From the NCBI GenBank assembly GCA_900111435.1, contig FOIY01000007.1:1-51483 (forward strand): a stretch of 51,483 bases of DNA. The letters are read 5' to 3'. The stretch comes from Ruminococcaceae bacterium KH2T8 (GTDB lineage: Bacteria > Bacillota > Clostridia > Saccharofermentanales > Saccharofermentanaceae). Position 1 is the first letter of the stretch; each line of letters opens with the position of its first letter. Positions 1 to 8,741 of this stretch are shown one piece after another. The translations under genes were made by a program, and so were the position numbers. The notes beneath the pieces were generated by a model. That model did not search any database. It saw nothing but the letters and a program-made list of their open reading frames with translations, and had not been told where the DNA came from.

Positions 1-38
1 TCGGACAGGGGTTCATTTTGCTTAAGCCTGTCATATGG
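1..38. repeat. Terminal direct repeat, left copy (38 bp)
   Basis: These 38 bases are identical to positions 51446-51483. Either the molecule is circular and the ends overlap, or this is an attachment-site duplication. Large serine recombinases normally share only a few core bases between sites, so 38 identical bases fit a circular contig better. Confidence 0.9.
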
Positions 39-40
39 CG

Positions 41-69
41 TTGTCAAAATGACTGCATCGCCTTCTAAT
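41..69 (+). promoter_or_regulatory. Sigma-A-like promoter for the left operon
   Basis: TTGTCA at 41-46 and TCTAAT at 64-69 are each one base from the -35 and -10 consensus and are separated by exactly 17 bp. The expected start near 76 falls inside the first arm of the hairpin at 71-93. The transcript would carry a leader of roughly 215 nt before the first gene at 294. Confidence 0.5.
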
Positions 70-70
70 G

Positions 71-100
71 CCCGTAAACATTGCGTTTGCGGGTTTTATT
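71..100 (+). terminator. Intrinsic terminator near the left end
   Basis: CCCGTAAAC at 71-79 pairs with GTTTGCGGG at 85-93 (nine pairs, one G-U, five-base loop), followed by TTTTATT. It probably stops transcription entering from outside or from the recombinase operon if the molecule is circular. Confidence 0.7.
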
Positions 101-197
101 ATGCCTGTTCAGCAGGTGTCATTTTTGAGACTGCATTTTAGGCTTTTTAGTAACTGAGGAGAATTGAACGACTATCTTTCGCGTTTTTGCTTCTTAT

Positions 198-250
198 AAA
201 GACCATCTGATCAGTTGTTGTTTCAACCCCATTCAGATGGTCTTTTTCTT
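198..250 (+). terminator. Strong intrinsic terminator/attenuator in the leader of the first operon
   Basis: AAAGACCATCTGA at 198-210 is perfectly complementary to TCAGATGGTCTTT at 233-245, with a 22-base loop and a T-rich tail. It ends only about 45 nt before the first start codon, so transcripts from the promoter at 41-69 must read through it. This makes it a candidate attenuator. Confidence 0.8.
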
Positions 251-293
251 ATTTAAAAGAAATTACATTTAATGTTCATTGGAGGAAACAATT

Positions 294-686
294 ATGGTTT
301 TTAAGAACAAGAAACATGCAGAAAGATTTTTTACTGCTTGTGCTGAGAATTGTATAAGCATGGATGATAAGACATTCTTGGCAGCCGTATATCTCCTTAC
401 ATGTCGCAGGAAGCTCTGGGATGAGTTCAAGGACAAGGTGCTGATCGAGACGGGCATTCCTGATAGTGCATTTCATAAGTTCATTCCCAGAAATGCTGTT
501 GAGGAAGCCTTGGCTACGGCTGCCTTTGATATCTTCCATATTTCCGATTGCATCTGCCTTACCGATCTGGGAGACCGAGATGAGGTCCCGGATGAAGCTT
601 TTCTGGCTATTTGTCATGCGATCGGATACTTAAGGTTCGGTTTTAATGACGGACTCACTGAACCCTACACATTGGAATACGCGTAA
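294..686 (+). CDS. DUF6075-like small protein
   Basis: 130 residues starting at the ATG at 294, which has GGAGGA at 281-286; an earlier in-frame ATG at 279 would place this site inside the gene. The protein is soluble and mostly helical. The phrases FKNKKHAERF near the start, LAAVYLLT around residues 30-40 and a CLTDLGDRDEVPDEAF stretch before a conserved-looking AICHAIGYLRFGF end resemble the DUF6075 family common in Lachnospiraceae mobile elements. Its function is unknown. It is the first gene of a tight run (294-2022) whose members are typical of the left end of such elements. Confidence 0.6.
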   Translation: MVFKNKKHAERFFTACAENCISMDDKTFLAAVYLLTCRRKLWDEFKDKVLIETGIPDSAFHKFIPRNAVEEALATAAFDIFHISDCICLTDLGDRDEVPDEAFLAICHAIGYLRFGFNDGLTEPYTLEYA

Positions 687-703
687 GTGGAAGGAGGCAT
701 GAT

Positions 704-1006
704 ATGGCTATGATTAGACGAATTTTGGGAAAGAGGGGCAGAACTACTATCCCCTACGAGTTCAGGCAGATCCTCGATATGAGATATAACGATGTCCTGA
801 CATTTGCTATCAATGATGATCACAACTGCGTCGTCATCACCAAGGAAAAAATCTGTGACGATTGTGTCAAGAACATCAAGCGTCCGGATGAGATTCCTAT
901 CATGAGCATTCTTGAGCATCTGACCAGAGATGAAAAACTCCAGGTTACTTCCGCTCTCTTTGCAATGCTCATGACTGATAAGGATGGTGGTAACGATGCG
1001 ACTTAA
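704..1006 (+). CDS. AbrB/MazE/SpoVT-like DNA-binding regulator
   Basis: 100 residues. The N-terminal half (about residues 5-45) has the swapped-hairpin AbrB pattern: ILGKRGRTTIPYEFRQIL, then a hydrophobic strand ending CVVITKE. The C-terminal half is helical and may mediate dimerisation or partner binding. It is likely a transition-state-type transcription factor acting on the element's own promoters; I see no toxin partner that would make it an antitoxin. The ribosome binding site GGAAGGAGG lies just upstream. The 3' end overlaps the start of the next gene by 11 nt, so the two are probably co-translated. Confidence 0.75.
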   Translation: MAMIRRILGKRGRTTIPYEFRQILDMRYNDVLTFAINDDHNCVVITKEKICDDCVKNIKRPDEIPIMSILEHLTRDEKLQVTSALFAMLMTDKDGGNDAT

Positions 1007-1655
1007 GATCTATCAGATTAACCCTGATAAGGATCCAGGCAGGCTCCGCTATATGGCATTCAAGCAGATCGAAAAGGTCGATCCGACCATGTACTTCAAG
1101 GTCTTGGATGCCGAAGTAGATGTCAAAGGTCTCGAGGAAGCATTCCTTAAGTTCAATAACGAAGGGCATCCGCTTCATAACGGCAGATCAATGTCAGTAT
1201 CAGATATCGTGGTCACGGAAGACGGAGCCTTCTACTGTGATTCTTTCGGATTTAAGAAAACTGAATTCGACGAGTCTCAGGTGGATACTTCGAATCTTAT
1301 CAAGGTTCTGTTTGTAAGGCCAAATGAGGATCCTTACGTGGCGGAGATCCCCGATACGCTTGAAGCTAAACAGAAAGCAGTCGGCGGATACATCGAATAT
1401 GTCTACAACTCTGACGAGACGGCATTAGTCGGAGATGAAGAAGCAAAGCTTAAAGGCAAGATCGGAAATCGGTATTTGGACGGTGGCGGCATCATCGCCG
1501 GTGATTTTCTTATTGTCGGATTAGGCGAAGAGGACTGCAGATCCCTAACAAGTGAGGAGATTGACAAATATATGGAAAAATATTCCAATGCTCCGAGCAT
1601 AACCCCTGAAGAGACAGCTGCAGATGTCGGCTTCAGATATATCAACTTTATGTAA
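996..1655 (+). CDS. YodL and DUF3846 domain protein
   Basis: 219 residues from the ATG at 996; AGGATGGTGG at 981-990 gives the better spacing than the ATG at 984. Residues about 1-85 match the YodL-like pattern (IYQIN start, FLKFNNEGHPLHNGRSMSVSDIVV, then YCDSFGF). Residues about 95-200 match DUF3846 (VLFVRPNEDPYVAEI, then VGGYIEYVY, then AGDFLIVGL). Both domains are small accessory modules very common in Firmicute conjugative elements, and their biochemical role is not established. The gene sits between the AbrB-like and SpoVG genes in one operon. Confidence 0.75.
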   Translation: MRLKIYQINPDKDPGRLRYMAFKQIEKVDPTMYFKVLDAEVDVKGLEEAFLKFNNEGHPLHNGRSMSVSDIVVTEDGAFYCDSFGFKKTEFDESQVDTSNLIKVLFVRPNEDPYVAEIPDTLEAKQKAVGGYIEYVYNSDETALVGDEEAKLKGKIGNRYLDGGGIIAGDFLIVGLGEEDCRSLTSEEIDKYMEKYSNAPSITPEETAADVGFRYINFM

Positions 1656-1671
1656 ATCTAGGAGGGAAATA

Positions 1672-2022
1672 ATGAACAACACAAACACACTGCCTGAAGT
1701 AAAGGCAAAGATCACATGGAAGAATGATGATCCTACAGCTGCAAAGAAGGCGGCTGCTTCGATTACCATTGGCAACGTATTTCAGATCCACGGTATTAGT
1801 ATCGTAGAAGGTCAGAAGGGCCTTTTTATATCGATGCCGCAGAGAGCATCCGAGAAGAACGGAGAGAAGAAGTACTTCGAAGTAGCTCATCCTACCACTG
1901 CTGAGATGAGGCAGGCTGTAACTGATGCGGTTATGAAGGCTTATGGTCAGGAGAGTAATATGGCTCAGGAAGCTGAAGTCTCTGAATCTGTTGTTGCACC
2001 AATAATGGGACAAAATATGTGA
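1672..2022 (+). CDS. spoVG: SpoVG family protein
   Basis: 116 residues from the ATG at 1672, with GGAGGG at 1661-1666. The core shows the SpoVG arrangement: VKAKITWKNDDPTAAKKAAASITIGNVF is replaced here for brevity by the strands around residues 8-35, then IVEGQKGLFISMPQR near residues 45-60 and a C-terminal helix with AEMRQAVTDAVMKAY. SpoVG proteins are small nucleic-acid-binding regulators first known from Bacillus sporulation; copies on ICEs are frequent and their targets are usually unknown. It ends about 110 nt before the surface-protein module, which starts a new transcription context. Confidence 0.75.
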   Translation: MNNTNTLPEVKAKITWKNDDPTAAKKAAASITIGNVFQIHGISIVEGQKGLFISMPQRASEKNGEKKYFEVAHPTTAEMRQAVTDAVMKAYGQESNMAQEAEVSESVVAPIMGQNM

Positions 2023-2092
2023 TTTGGTCCCAATTCAAGCCTTCAAGTGTGGACTTTTCTTGATAATGCGAGTAGATTAAAGATAACAATCA

Positions 2093-2109
2093 TTTCGATC
2101 TGATCGAAA
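2093..2109. promoter_or_regulatory. 17-nt perfect palindrome upstream of the surface module
   Basis: TTTCGATC at 2093-2100, one base T, then GATCGAAA at 2102-2109. It lies 9 nt upstream of the AGGAGG ribosome binding site of the lipoprotein gene. With no T tract it is not a terminator, so a repressor operator or an RNA hairpin affecting translation is more likely. The cognate regulator is not identifiable. Confidence 0.45.
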
Positions 2110-2130
2110 GTCATATCAGGAGGTCACACT

Positions 2131-3045
2131 ATGAAGACTTTAAGGTTAACCCTTGTAGTCTTGGCATCGGTTGTGATCCTCGGAATCGTCGGTTGCAATA
2201 ATCGAGACTCAATAATCAGTGACGATACTGAGCTCACATCTCAATCATTAGAGGCTACAACAGCAACAACTGAAACTACGTCAGAAACGGATCCTGTTGC
2301 GACACCGACGGCTACATCTGCTCCAAGTGCAACAACTACTCCTACGCTTACAACTGTTCCAACTTCTACTTTGACTCCGACACCTGAAGTGGTAGAGAGT
2401 ACATCGGCTACGGACGTTCAAGCTACGGAAGCGACGCAATCACAAGTCTCTGTAGAAACTGCAACAACTCAAGCTCCGACTGTCACGCAGGCTCCTACGG
2501 CTGCTTCCACACCAACATCAACTCCGATACCGACAGCAACACCTGAACCTACTGCTACTCCGACTCCTGAGCCAGTAGCGATTGATATCGATCAATCTGC
2601 CCGTGACAACGGATATGAGATCATTGATATCGATATGGGCAACGGAACAACTCAGAGAGTATATGGTTACTTTGTGGATATGTCTGGTTTGGATGCGAGA
2701 GTCAACGACTATCGTGAAAGCATTGGTCTTTCTCGATTGCCGACGGATACTGCTCATATTGAAGAGATGAAGATAAGAGCAGTTGAAGCTTCCATCCCCG
2801 GATACTTAAGCCATCAAAGACCAAATGGAAGCTGGGGTACTGAGGCGAATATAGTAAGTGGTACCGATGTTGATGACTGTTACCAGAGACTTTATGAGTC
2901 TGACGGACATCGTGCATCGTGGGAAGATGAATATGCGACCACCATTTATTCGGTCGGATTCAGACGAATGGTATTCGATGAAAGTACCGGAACCTGGTCT
3001 GGTGGCGGTGGAGCAACAGTTCAGTACACGGACTACAGCTTCTAA
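2131..3045 (+). CDS. CAP (SCP/PR1-like) domain lipoprotein
   Basis: 304 residues. A lipoprotein signal peptide ends in IVGC, so the Cys at about residue 22 would be lipidated. Residues about 35-150 are a long Thr/Pro/Ala-rich spacer, fitting a cell-wall-spanning linker. The C-terminal 130 residues form a CAP domain: DYRESIGLSRLPTD, LSHQRPNGSWGTEANI, YESDGHRASW, ending near TVQYTDYSF. CAP proteins of bacteria are extracellular and mostly of unknown biochemical role. The start has AGGAGG at 2118-2123. It is followed by an intrinsic terminator and then by the giant adhesin, so both surface proteins probably act together during cell contact. Confidence 0.8.
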   Translation: MKTLRLTLVVLASVVILGIVGCNNRDSIISDDTELTSQSLEATTATTETTSETDPVATPTATSAPSATTTPTLTTVPTSTLTPTPEVVESTSATDVQATEATQSQVSVETATTQAPTVTQAPTAASTPTSTPIPTATPEPTATPTPEPVAIDIDQSARDNGYEIIDIDMGNGTTQRVYGYFVDMSGLDARVNDYRESIGLSRLPTDTAHIEEMKIRAVEASIPGYLSHQRPNGSWGTEANIVSGTDVDDCYQRLYESDGHRASWEDEYATTIYSVGFRRMVFDESTGTWSGGGGATVQYTDYSF

Positions 3046-3069
3046 GAACAACTAAACATGCATTAGAAG

Positions 3070-3100
3070 AGCACCTTCATATCGAGGGTGCTTTTCTTAT
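3070..3100 (+). terminator. Intrinsic terminator between lipoprotein and adhesin genes
   Basis: AGCACCTTC at 3070-3078 pairs with GAGGGTGCT at 3084-3092 (one G-U pair, five-base loop), followed by TTTCTTAT. The next start codon is only 27 nt beyond its tail, so the adhesin would need readthrough or a promoter inside this segment. Confidence 0.7.
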
Positions 3101-3127
3101 GCTCATTTTTCAGAAAGGAAAACAAAA

Positions 3128-6100
3128 ATGGCAAAGACAAAAGAAACATTTAAAAGAATCTTGGCTACGGTCATAGCAACAGTTATCGGATTGACTCCGA
3201 TAGCATCTGGTGTAAGAGTCAATGCCTGGGGCACACCGATTTCTTCCGGTACGATCCACATGACTGACAGCTCAAGAAGTGCCGAACTTTTCAACAGCAA
3301 TAACGAGAATGATACGATTTCATGCAATGCCAAGGCAGTTGAGCGTGACGGCAGTTGGGTTCCCGTTTATTGCATTGAGAAAGGTAAGTCCCTTAATACG
3401 GGAGATACAGTTAATGCTGAGATGTACGAGAATGGTGACTGGTGCGATCAGTATGATATGTCTGTTAGGGATGCTGTAGGCATGATCTATGTCTGTGGAT
3501 ACAACGGTGAGAATGGTTGGGGTGTTACAGATACTAACATTTATAATCGTGATGCTTCAGCCGATGAACTCATGTCTAATGGTAACTACCAGAAGTATGT
3601 TGCTACACAGGCACTCATATGGGAAGCAGTTTCAGGTAATACTTATTATTCCAGGAACGATACCATTCAGGGTGAGATCAATGTTCTCAGAGGAAGGATA
3701 AGTAATTACAGGAACAGATCCGTAAGAGGAGCGGATTCTACCGGAAACATCTCACTCTACAGGTCTTCTTCTGATGCCCAGGCTAACCCCAATGGTCCAA
3801 CTGCTGTTGAAGGTAACGGCACGGCACATTTTGCTTATCAGTACGATGGGTATACTCCGGCTAATAGCCGTGATCATTGGGGCCCTGTTGTCAACTATAA
3901 TGGCAGCGATCTTACAACAACTACCGTTAATGAGCTTATTACCTTTGAGTGGAAAAGAGTTTATAACGGTGGTGTCGAGGCAGGTCAGGGCGGCGAGGTT
4001 ATCTATGATCTTGACGATAATGATGCCGGCAATCTCTGGGGAGTTATTCTCTGGAGACCGGAGAATGGTAATCAGCTCTGTGTATCTGCTACAGGAACAG
4101 CGGAAAAGGTATATGCCTCGTTCATGTATGACTATGAGCGTGAAGATTTTCAGGCCGGTGCAACAATAACAACCGTCAAAGTTGATGATCTTGGTAATCC
4201 TTCAAGGGGTGCGACATTCACGGTCTACAACTCGGACGGATCTGTCTTTGGAACAATGACAGACGCCAATAACGACGGACACTATTCAATTTCTCTCCCA
4301 TTTACAGTATTTGGAGATGATGGAACCAGATACTATCATGATGAAACAGCTGACGGCACACCTATAACATCTAACATCGTTCGTAATTTCACAGTTAGAG
4401 AAACTTCTCCTGCTACTGAAGTAAAGATTGATGGGTCCTGGAGATCTGCTACATTTGCTGCAAATGATACAACTTATTCCATCAATATAACTCTGACAAG
4501 AACCGGAGTCATGACATGGACAGCAACCGGTACTTCTGGCGGAACTTCCAACAGAAGTGGAAAAACCACTACTGCTACCATTGCTTTCGGTACATCCGGT
4601 CAGAACGGAAACACAGTTAACTACCAGCAGATCAATGCAAATGCTACCTTCACGATCAAGAAGGAAGATGAGCAGGGACATGATGCAAGAGGCGCAACGT
4701 TTGGTGTCTATACCAATACTGCCTGTACAACTGCAGCTGAGATCACACTCTCAGATCCTGACGGTGATGGTATCTACACATCTTCTCAGATCACATGGGG
4801 TAACAGATCCAGAACAGCGACGGCTCAGCCTGGTATCTACTACATAAGAGAAATCTCTCCAGCTACTGAGATCAAGGTTAATGGCTCCTGGAGAAGCGCT
4901 ACTTGTGAACTCGATACAGCCATCAGGACTGTCCGTGTTGTCTGGAATCCTGCAGACGGATCCATCACGGCTTATCTTTATGAAGGTGCTATCTCCAACT
5001 TTGGTAATGCTACGGCACTTGTAACTAAGACTGGATCCTACAATGGAGTGACTTCTACTGTATCTGCCGATTTTACGAGCAAGCCCTGGAAGAACACGCC
5101 GTATGTGTACGCAAATGCTGATTTCTCTATCTTGAAGGTAGATGATCAGGGCCGTGCTGCCAGAGGAGCAGTCTTTACGGTATATTCCGATGAGGCCTGT
5201 ACCAATACTGTTGGTACCATGAGCGATCCTGAAAACAACGGACACTATGTCTATAGTGGTATCTCTTTTACAAGGCAGCTTCGTACTGTGAGCTCGCAGC
5301 AGACAAAGGTCTACTACATTCGTGAGACAAGTCCAGCTACAGAGATCCTCTTTGATGGTGAATGGATCGAGATTGACTGTGCATCTGATGATTCTGTAAG
5401 GAAGATCACGATTACGTGGACCCCTTCAAGCGGAGCTATAAGCACTGTGCTTGAATGCGGAGACGATTCAATATCCGTTCCCGGATCTTACGATGAAACC
5501 ACATTCACATCTACTGTACATGCTGATTTCTCTACATCTCCTGTGGTCAACCCCATCACATCAACCGGTTCTATGAGGATCGAGAAGTACGATGCCGAGA
5601 CAGGCGAAAGACTTACCGGAGCTACATTCTGCGTATACAACGATGTAAATGGCAACGGCAGCTACGATGATGGCGATACAGTTTATGTAGAGGTTCTTAC
5701 GGATGATGATGGTGACGGTATCTATCTTCTTGAAGAAATGCCTATCGATCACAGTTATCTTGTTATCGAAACTGAAGCTCCTGAATACTATGAGACAGAT
5801 CCTAACTACTATGGATTCCGTCTTACTCCCAGAGTAAGGGATTATACAGTTGATAACATGACCTGGCCTGTAGTTGAAGGCATTCAGGGTGAATTCTTGA
5901 ACCATAACCCTATCGTTGGAACAACTCTAACGGATGCTGAGACACTGGAGCACGTTACGATTGTTCGTGAGGAGATCACCCTCGTAGACACAGTCGAGTA
6001 CAACGGACTTCATGTCGGTGAGACTTATGTTATGTGCGGAACGCTTTACGATAAGGAAAGTGGAGAAGAGATAACAACAGCCGACGTTACATTCACTCCT

Positions 6101-8272
6101 GAGAGTGTTGACGGAACGGTTGACGTTATCTTCACAGTTAATACTGAGGTGGCAAGGAACTGCACCTTTGTTGCCGGAGAGAGAGTAAGACATGAAGGCA
6201 GCGAAAAATGGGTTGGCATACATTTCGACCTCGAGGACGAAGGCCAGACTGTAAGAGTACCTGATATCCATACTACTCTCACTGATAACAGTACGGACGA
6301 CCATGTTGCAGCTTATCCTACTGTTGAACTTACGGATGTCATCACCTACGAAAACCTTGTTCCTGGTCTTGAATATACCGTAACAGGCTATCTCATGGAT
6401 AAGAACACAAATGAAGCCCTGAAGGATGCCAATTGCAATGTCGTCACTGCAACCGTATCTTTTACACCTGAAGAGGAAGACGGACAGGTCGAGGTAACAT
6501 ATACCTTTGACAGAGGACTGGCTGACAATACGATTCTTGTAGCTTATGAGAGCCTTTACTATGGTGATGTTCTGATAATCGCTCACGAGGATATCGATGA
6601 TGTTGATCAGACAGTATATGTTCCTCAGATTCATACAACTCTTCTTGGTCAGGATACAGATGCACACGTGGCTGCTCAGGCAGGCAGTATCATTCTCATA
6701 GATACTGTTGCATTCAGCAATCTTCTTCCCGGCAAGACCTATACTCTTACAGGAACTCTTGTGAACAGAGATCTTGGTGACTTCGTTGTGGATGCATCCG
6801 GTAATGTTATCAGCAGCACGGTAACCTTTACACCTGAGACTGCAAACGGAACAGTCGATGTAGTCTTTACATTCGACAGCTCACTCCTCAATAACACGAC
6901 ACTGGTTGCTTTTGAGGAACTTCAGTACAACGGCATCAGGATCGCGACTCATAACGATATTACAGATATCGATCAGACAGTCAATATTCCTGATATTGGA
7001 ACGACACTTTACGATCAGGAGCTTTCCGATGATCCTGATATGAGAGAGATGACCAGAGGCTACACCGAGGTTGCTCTCGTTGATGAAGTCTCTTACGAGA
7101 ACATCACTCCGGGTCTTGAGTATACCGTTTTCGGAACGCTCATGATCAAGGAGACTGGTGAAGTGCTGAGAGATGAGGACGGTAATCCTGTCACAGCAAG
7201 TACTACATTTGTACCTGAAACAGCCAGCGGAACCGTTGATGTTGAATTCACTGTTGATCTTACAATGCTTGGAAACAAGCATATTGTTGCTTTCGAGACT
7301 CTCGAATACAACAACGTTGCTCTTGTTATCCATGCAGATCTTAGTGATGAGAATCAGACTGTAAGAGTCCCCGAGATAGGTACAACTCTTAAGGAAGACG
7401 AGACGCAGGATCATGTTGGAAGGATCGATGATGAGATCATCCTTGTAGATATGGTCTCCTATACAGGTCTTATCCCCGGTAAGACATATACCGTAACTGG
7501 CGTTCTTATGAATGCTGATACAGGCATGTTTATGAGGGATTCCGCAGGTGAAGTTATCACTTCTACAACTGAATTCACAGCCAATACAGGCAGCGGATTC
7601 GTTGAGATTGAGTTCCATATCGATGCCTCTCTGTTATCCGGCATGACAGTCGTTGCTTTTGAGAACATCGATTACGAAGGTGTCCATGTTGCAGTACATG
7701 CAGATATCACTGACAAAAACCAGACAGTTTACTTCCCTGAGATTGGAACAACAGCAACAGTTAATGGTGAAAAGATATTCAATCCTTCTGACACGATAAC
7801 TCTGACTGATACTGTCTCCTACGAGAACCTTGTTCCCGGAAGAGACTACGAACTCAGAGGCCAGCTTATGACTTCTGCCGGTGTTCCGTTCACATGTGAC
7901 GGTAATCCCGTAATCAGTGTCTTGAGGTTTACTCCTGAGACTGCTGACGGAACAGTTGATGTGACCTTCACATTCAGTGGCAAGGATCTGAGAGATGGCG
8001 ACAGAATCGTTGTCTTTGAGCAGCTCTATCTGGTTCAGACCATCATTGGTGCAAACGGAGAAAGAACTGAAGAAACAGTACTTATCACAACACATGAAGA
8101 TATCAATGACGAAGGACAGACCGTAACGGTAAGTGTTCCCACTACACCTCCTCCCGGTATTCCTTCGACAGGTGAAGAAGGAGGTTCTATGAGTACAGTA
8201 ATCGGATTGATCGCAGTTGCTATCGGCGGAGCAATCGCATTTGTAGTCGTCAAAAGAAAAAGAAATGAATAA
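3128..8272 (+). CDS. Giant cell-wall-anchored adhesin: thioester domain, SpaA/CnaB domains, six VaFE repeats, IPSTG anchor
   Basis: 1714 residues. A signal peptide covers about residues 1-33. A thioester domain follows, with the expected reactive pair Cys82 (VYCIEKG) and Gln161 (ATQALIWE); such domains bind host or surface amines covalently. Four SpaA/CnaB-like modules occupy about 340-920 (RGATFTVY, RGATFGVY, RGAVFTVY, TGATFCVY). Six VaFE (T-Q ester bond) repeats of about 120 residues follow from about 927 to 1670, seen as I-x-TTL openings and VAFE, VAYE or VVFE motifs. The C-terminus has IPSTG at residues 1678-1682, a membrane segment and a KRKRNE tail, a variant LPXTG sorting signal. No sortase is encoded here, so a host enzyme is needed. 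Its position directly before the type IV secretion genes suggests a role in mating-pair attachment. Confidence 0.9.
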   Translation: MAKTKETFKRILATVIATVIGLTPIASGVRVNAWGTPISSGTIHMTDSSRSAELFNSNNENDTISCNAKAVERDGSWVPVYCIEKGKSLNTGDTVNAEMYENGDWCDQYDMSVRDAVGMIYVCGYNGENGWGVTDTNIYNRDASADELMSNGNYQKYVATQALIWEAVSGNTYYSRNDTIQGEINVLRGRISNYRNRSVRGADSTGNISLYRSSSDAQANPNGPTAVEGNGTAHFAYQYDGYTPANSRDHWGPVVNYNGSDLTTTTVNELITFEWKRVYNGGVEAGQGGEVIYDLDDNDAGNLWGVILWRPENGNQLCVSATGTAEKVYASFMYDYEREDFQAGATITTVKVDDLGNPSRGATFTVYNSDGSVFGTMTDANNDGHYSISLPFTVFGDDGTRYYHDETADGTPITSNIVRNFTVRETSPATEVKIDGSWRSATFAANDTTYSINITLTRTGVMTWTATGTSGGTSNRSGKTTTATIAFGTSGQNGNTVNYQQINANATFTIKKEDEQGHDARGATFGVYTNTACTTAAEITLSDPDGDGIYTSSQITWGNRSRTATAQPGIYYIREISPATEIKVNGSWRSATCELDTAIRTVRVVWNPADGSITAYLYEGAISNFGNATALVTKTGSYNGVTSTVSADFTSKPWKNTPYVYANADFSILKVDDQGRAARGAVFTVYSDEACTNTVGTMSDPENNGHYVYSGISFTRQLRTVSSQQTKVYYIRETSPATEILFDGEWIEIDCASDDSVRKITITWTPSSGAISTVLECGDDSISVPGSYDETTFTSTVHADFSTSPVVNPITSTGSMRIEKYDAETGERLTGATFCVYNDVNGNGSYDDGDTVYVEVLTDDDGDGIYLLEEMPIDHSYLVIETEAPEYYETDPNYYGFRLTPRVRDYTVDNMTWPVVEGIQGEFLNHNPIVGTTLTDAETLEHVTIVREEITLVDTVEYNGLHVGETYVMCGTLYDKESGEEITTADVTFTPESVDGTVDVIFTVNTEVARNCTFVAGERVRHEGSEKWVGIHFDLEDEGQTVRVPDIHTTLTDNSTDDHVAAYPTVELTDVITYENLVPGLEYTVTGYLMDKNTNEALKDANCNVVTATVSFTPEEEDGQVEVTYTFDRGLADNTILVAYESLYYGDVLIIAHEDIDDVDQTVYVPQIHTTLLGQDTDAHVAAQAGSIILIDTVAFSNLLPGKTYTLTGTLVNRDLGDFVVDASGNVISSTVTFTPETANGTVDVVFTFDSSLLNNTTLVAFEELQYNGIRIATHNDITDIDQTVNIPDIGTTLYDQELSDDPDMREMTRGYTEVALVDEVSYENITPGLEYTVFGTLMIKETGEVLRDEDGNPVTASTTFVPETASGTVDVEFTVDLTMLGNKHIVAFETLEYNNVALVIHADLSDENQTVRVPEIGTTLKEDETQDHVGRIDDEIILVDMVSYTGLIPGKTYTVTGVLMNADTGMFMRDSAGEVITSTTEFTANTGSGFVEIEFHIDASLLSGMTVVAFENIDYEGVHVAVHADITDKNQTVYFPEIGTTATVNGEKIFNPSDTITLTDTVSYENLVPGRDYELRGQLMTSAGVPFTCDGNPVISVLRFTPETADGTVDVTFTFSGKDLRDGDRIVVFEQLYLVQTIIGANGERTEETVLITTHEDINDEGQTVTVSVPTTPPPGIPSTGEEGGSMSTVIGLIAVAIGGAIAFVVVKRKRNE

Positions 8273-8292
8273 TTGAAAGGAAGGTGGTTTCT

Positions 8293-8679
8293 ATGACCAA
8301 ACTTATTAAGGTGGGAAGATCCCACAAGTGGATCGTGACACTTCTCATGGTAGTTCTTATTGTGGGAGTCATGGCAGTGCCTTGTCTCGCTGCTGGTAGT
8401 GGCGGCGGTGGATCAGGTGGTAGCGGTGGTACCGGTGACGTAGCCTCCGCTGTTGAGAGTACTTGGAACGATGCAAGGACTCAGGTGGAGCAGATAGTCA
8501 ACAATGTTGTATTCCCGGTTATTGATGTAATACTGTCGGTACTCTTCTTCGTGAAGGTGGCCACAAGTTACTTCGAGTACAGGAAGCACGGTCAGTTTGA
8601 GTTTGCAGCTCCATGTATACTCTTTGCCTGTCTTGTATTCTCGCTTACTGCACCTCTCTACATCTGGACAATAATCTGA
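8293..8679 (+). CDS. DUF3852-like small membrane protein, possible VirB2-type pilin/channel subunit
   Basis: 128 residues from the ATG at 8293, with GGAAGGTGG just upstream; a GTG at 8284 is less likely because it overlaps this site. A cleavable signal peptide (to about residue 33, AVPCLAAG) is followed by a Gly/Ser-rich stretch, an amphipathic helix (ESTWNDARTQVEQIV) and two hydrophobic segments separated by YFEYRKHGQFEF. Size, topology and place directly before the VirB6-like gene fit VirB2/TrbC-type proteins or DUF3852 of clostridial ICEs. The call rests on context and topology rather than a diagnostic motif. Confidence 0.55.
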   Translation: MTKLIKVGRSHKWIVTLLMVVLIVGVMAVPCLAAGSGGGGSGGSGGTGDVASAVESTWNDARTQVEQIVNNVVFPVIDVILSVLFFVKVATSYFEYRKHGQFEFAAPCILFACLVFSLTAPLYIWTII

Positions 8680-8687
8680 CGGAAAGG

Positions 8688-8718
8688 GCGGCTCGTTGAA
8701 ACATACGGGCCGCTTTTT
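8688..8718 (+). terminator. Intrinsic terminator inside the transfer operon
   Basis: GCGGCTCG at 8688-8695 pairs with CGGGCCGC at 8706-8713 (one G-U pair), followed by TTTTT. Only 23 nt separate the T tract from the next start codon at 8742, and that space is filled by an AAGGAGGTG ribosome binding site. Confidence 0.75.
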
Positions 8719-8741
8719 AATAAACAAGGAGGTGAGCGAAA

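Noticed and set aside
5927..6667. Long minus-strand open frames across the adhesin repeats (also 6881-7618 and others)
   Set aside because: They are shadows caused by the repetitive codon pattern of the VaFE repeats; no ribosome binding sites and no sensible protein features.
5909..8130. Possible tandem DNA repeat array
   Set aside because: The repetition is at protein level (six VaFE domains of about 120 residues) with diverged DNA, so it is part of one gene.
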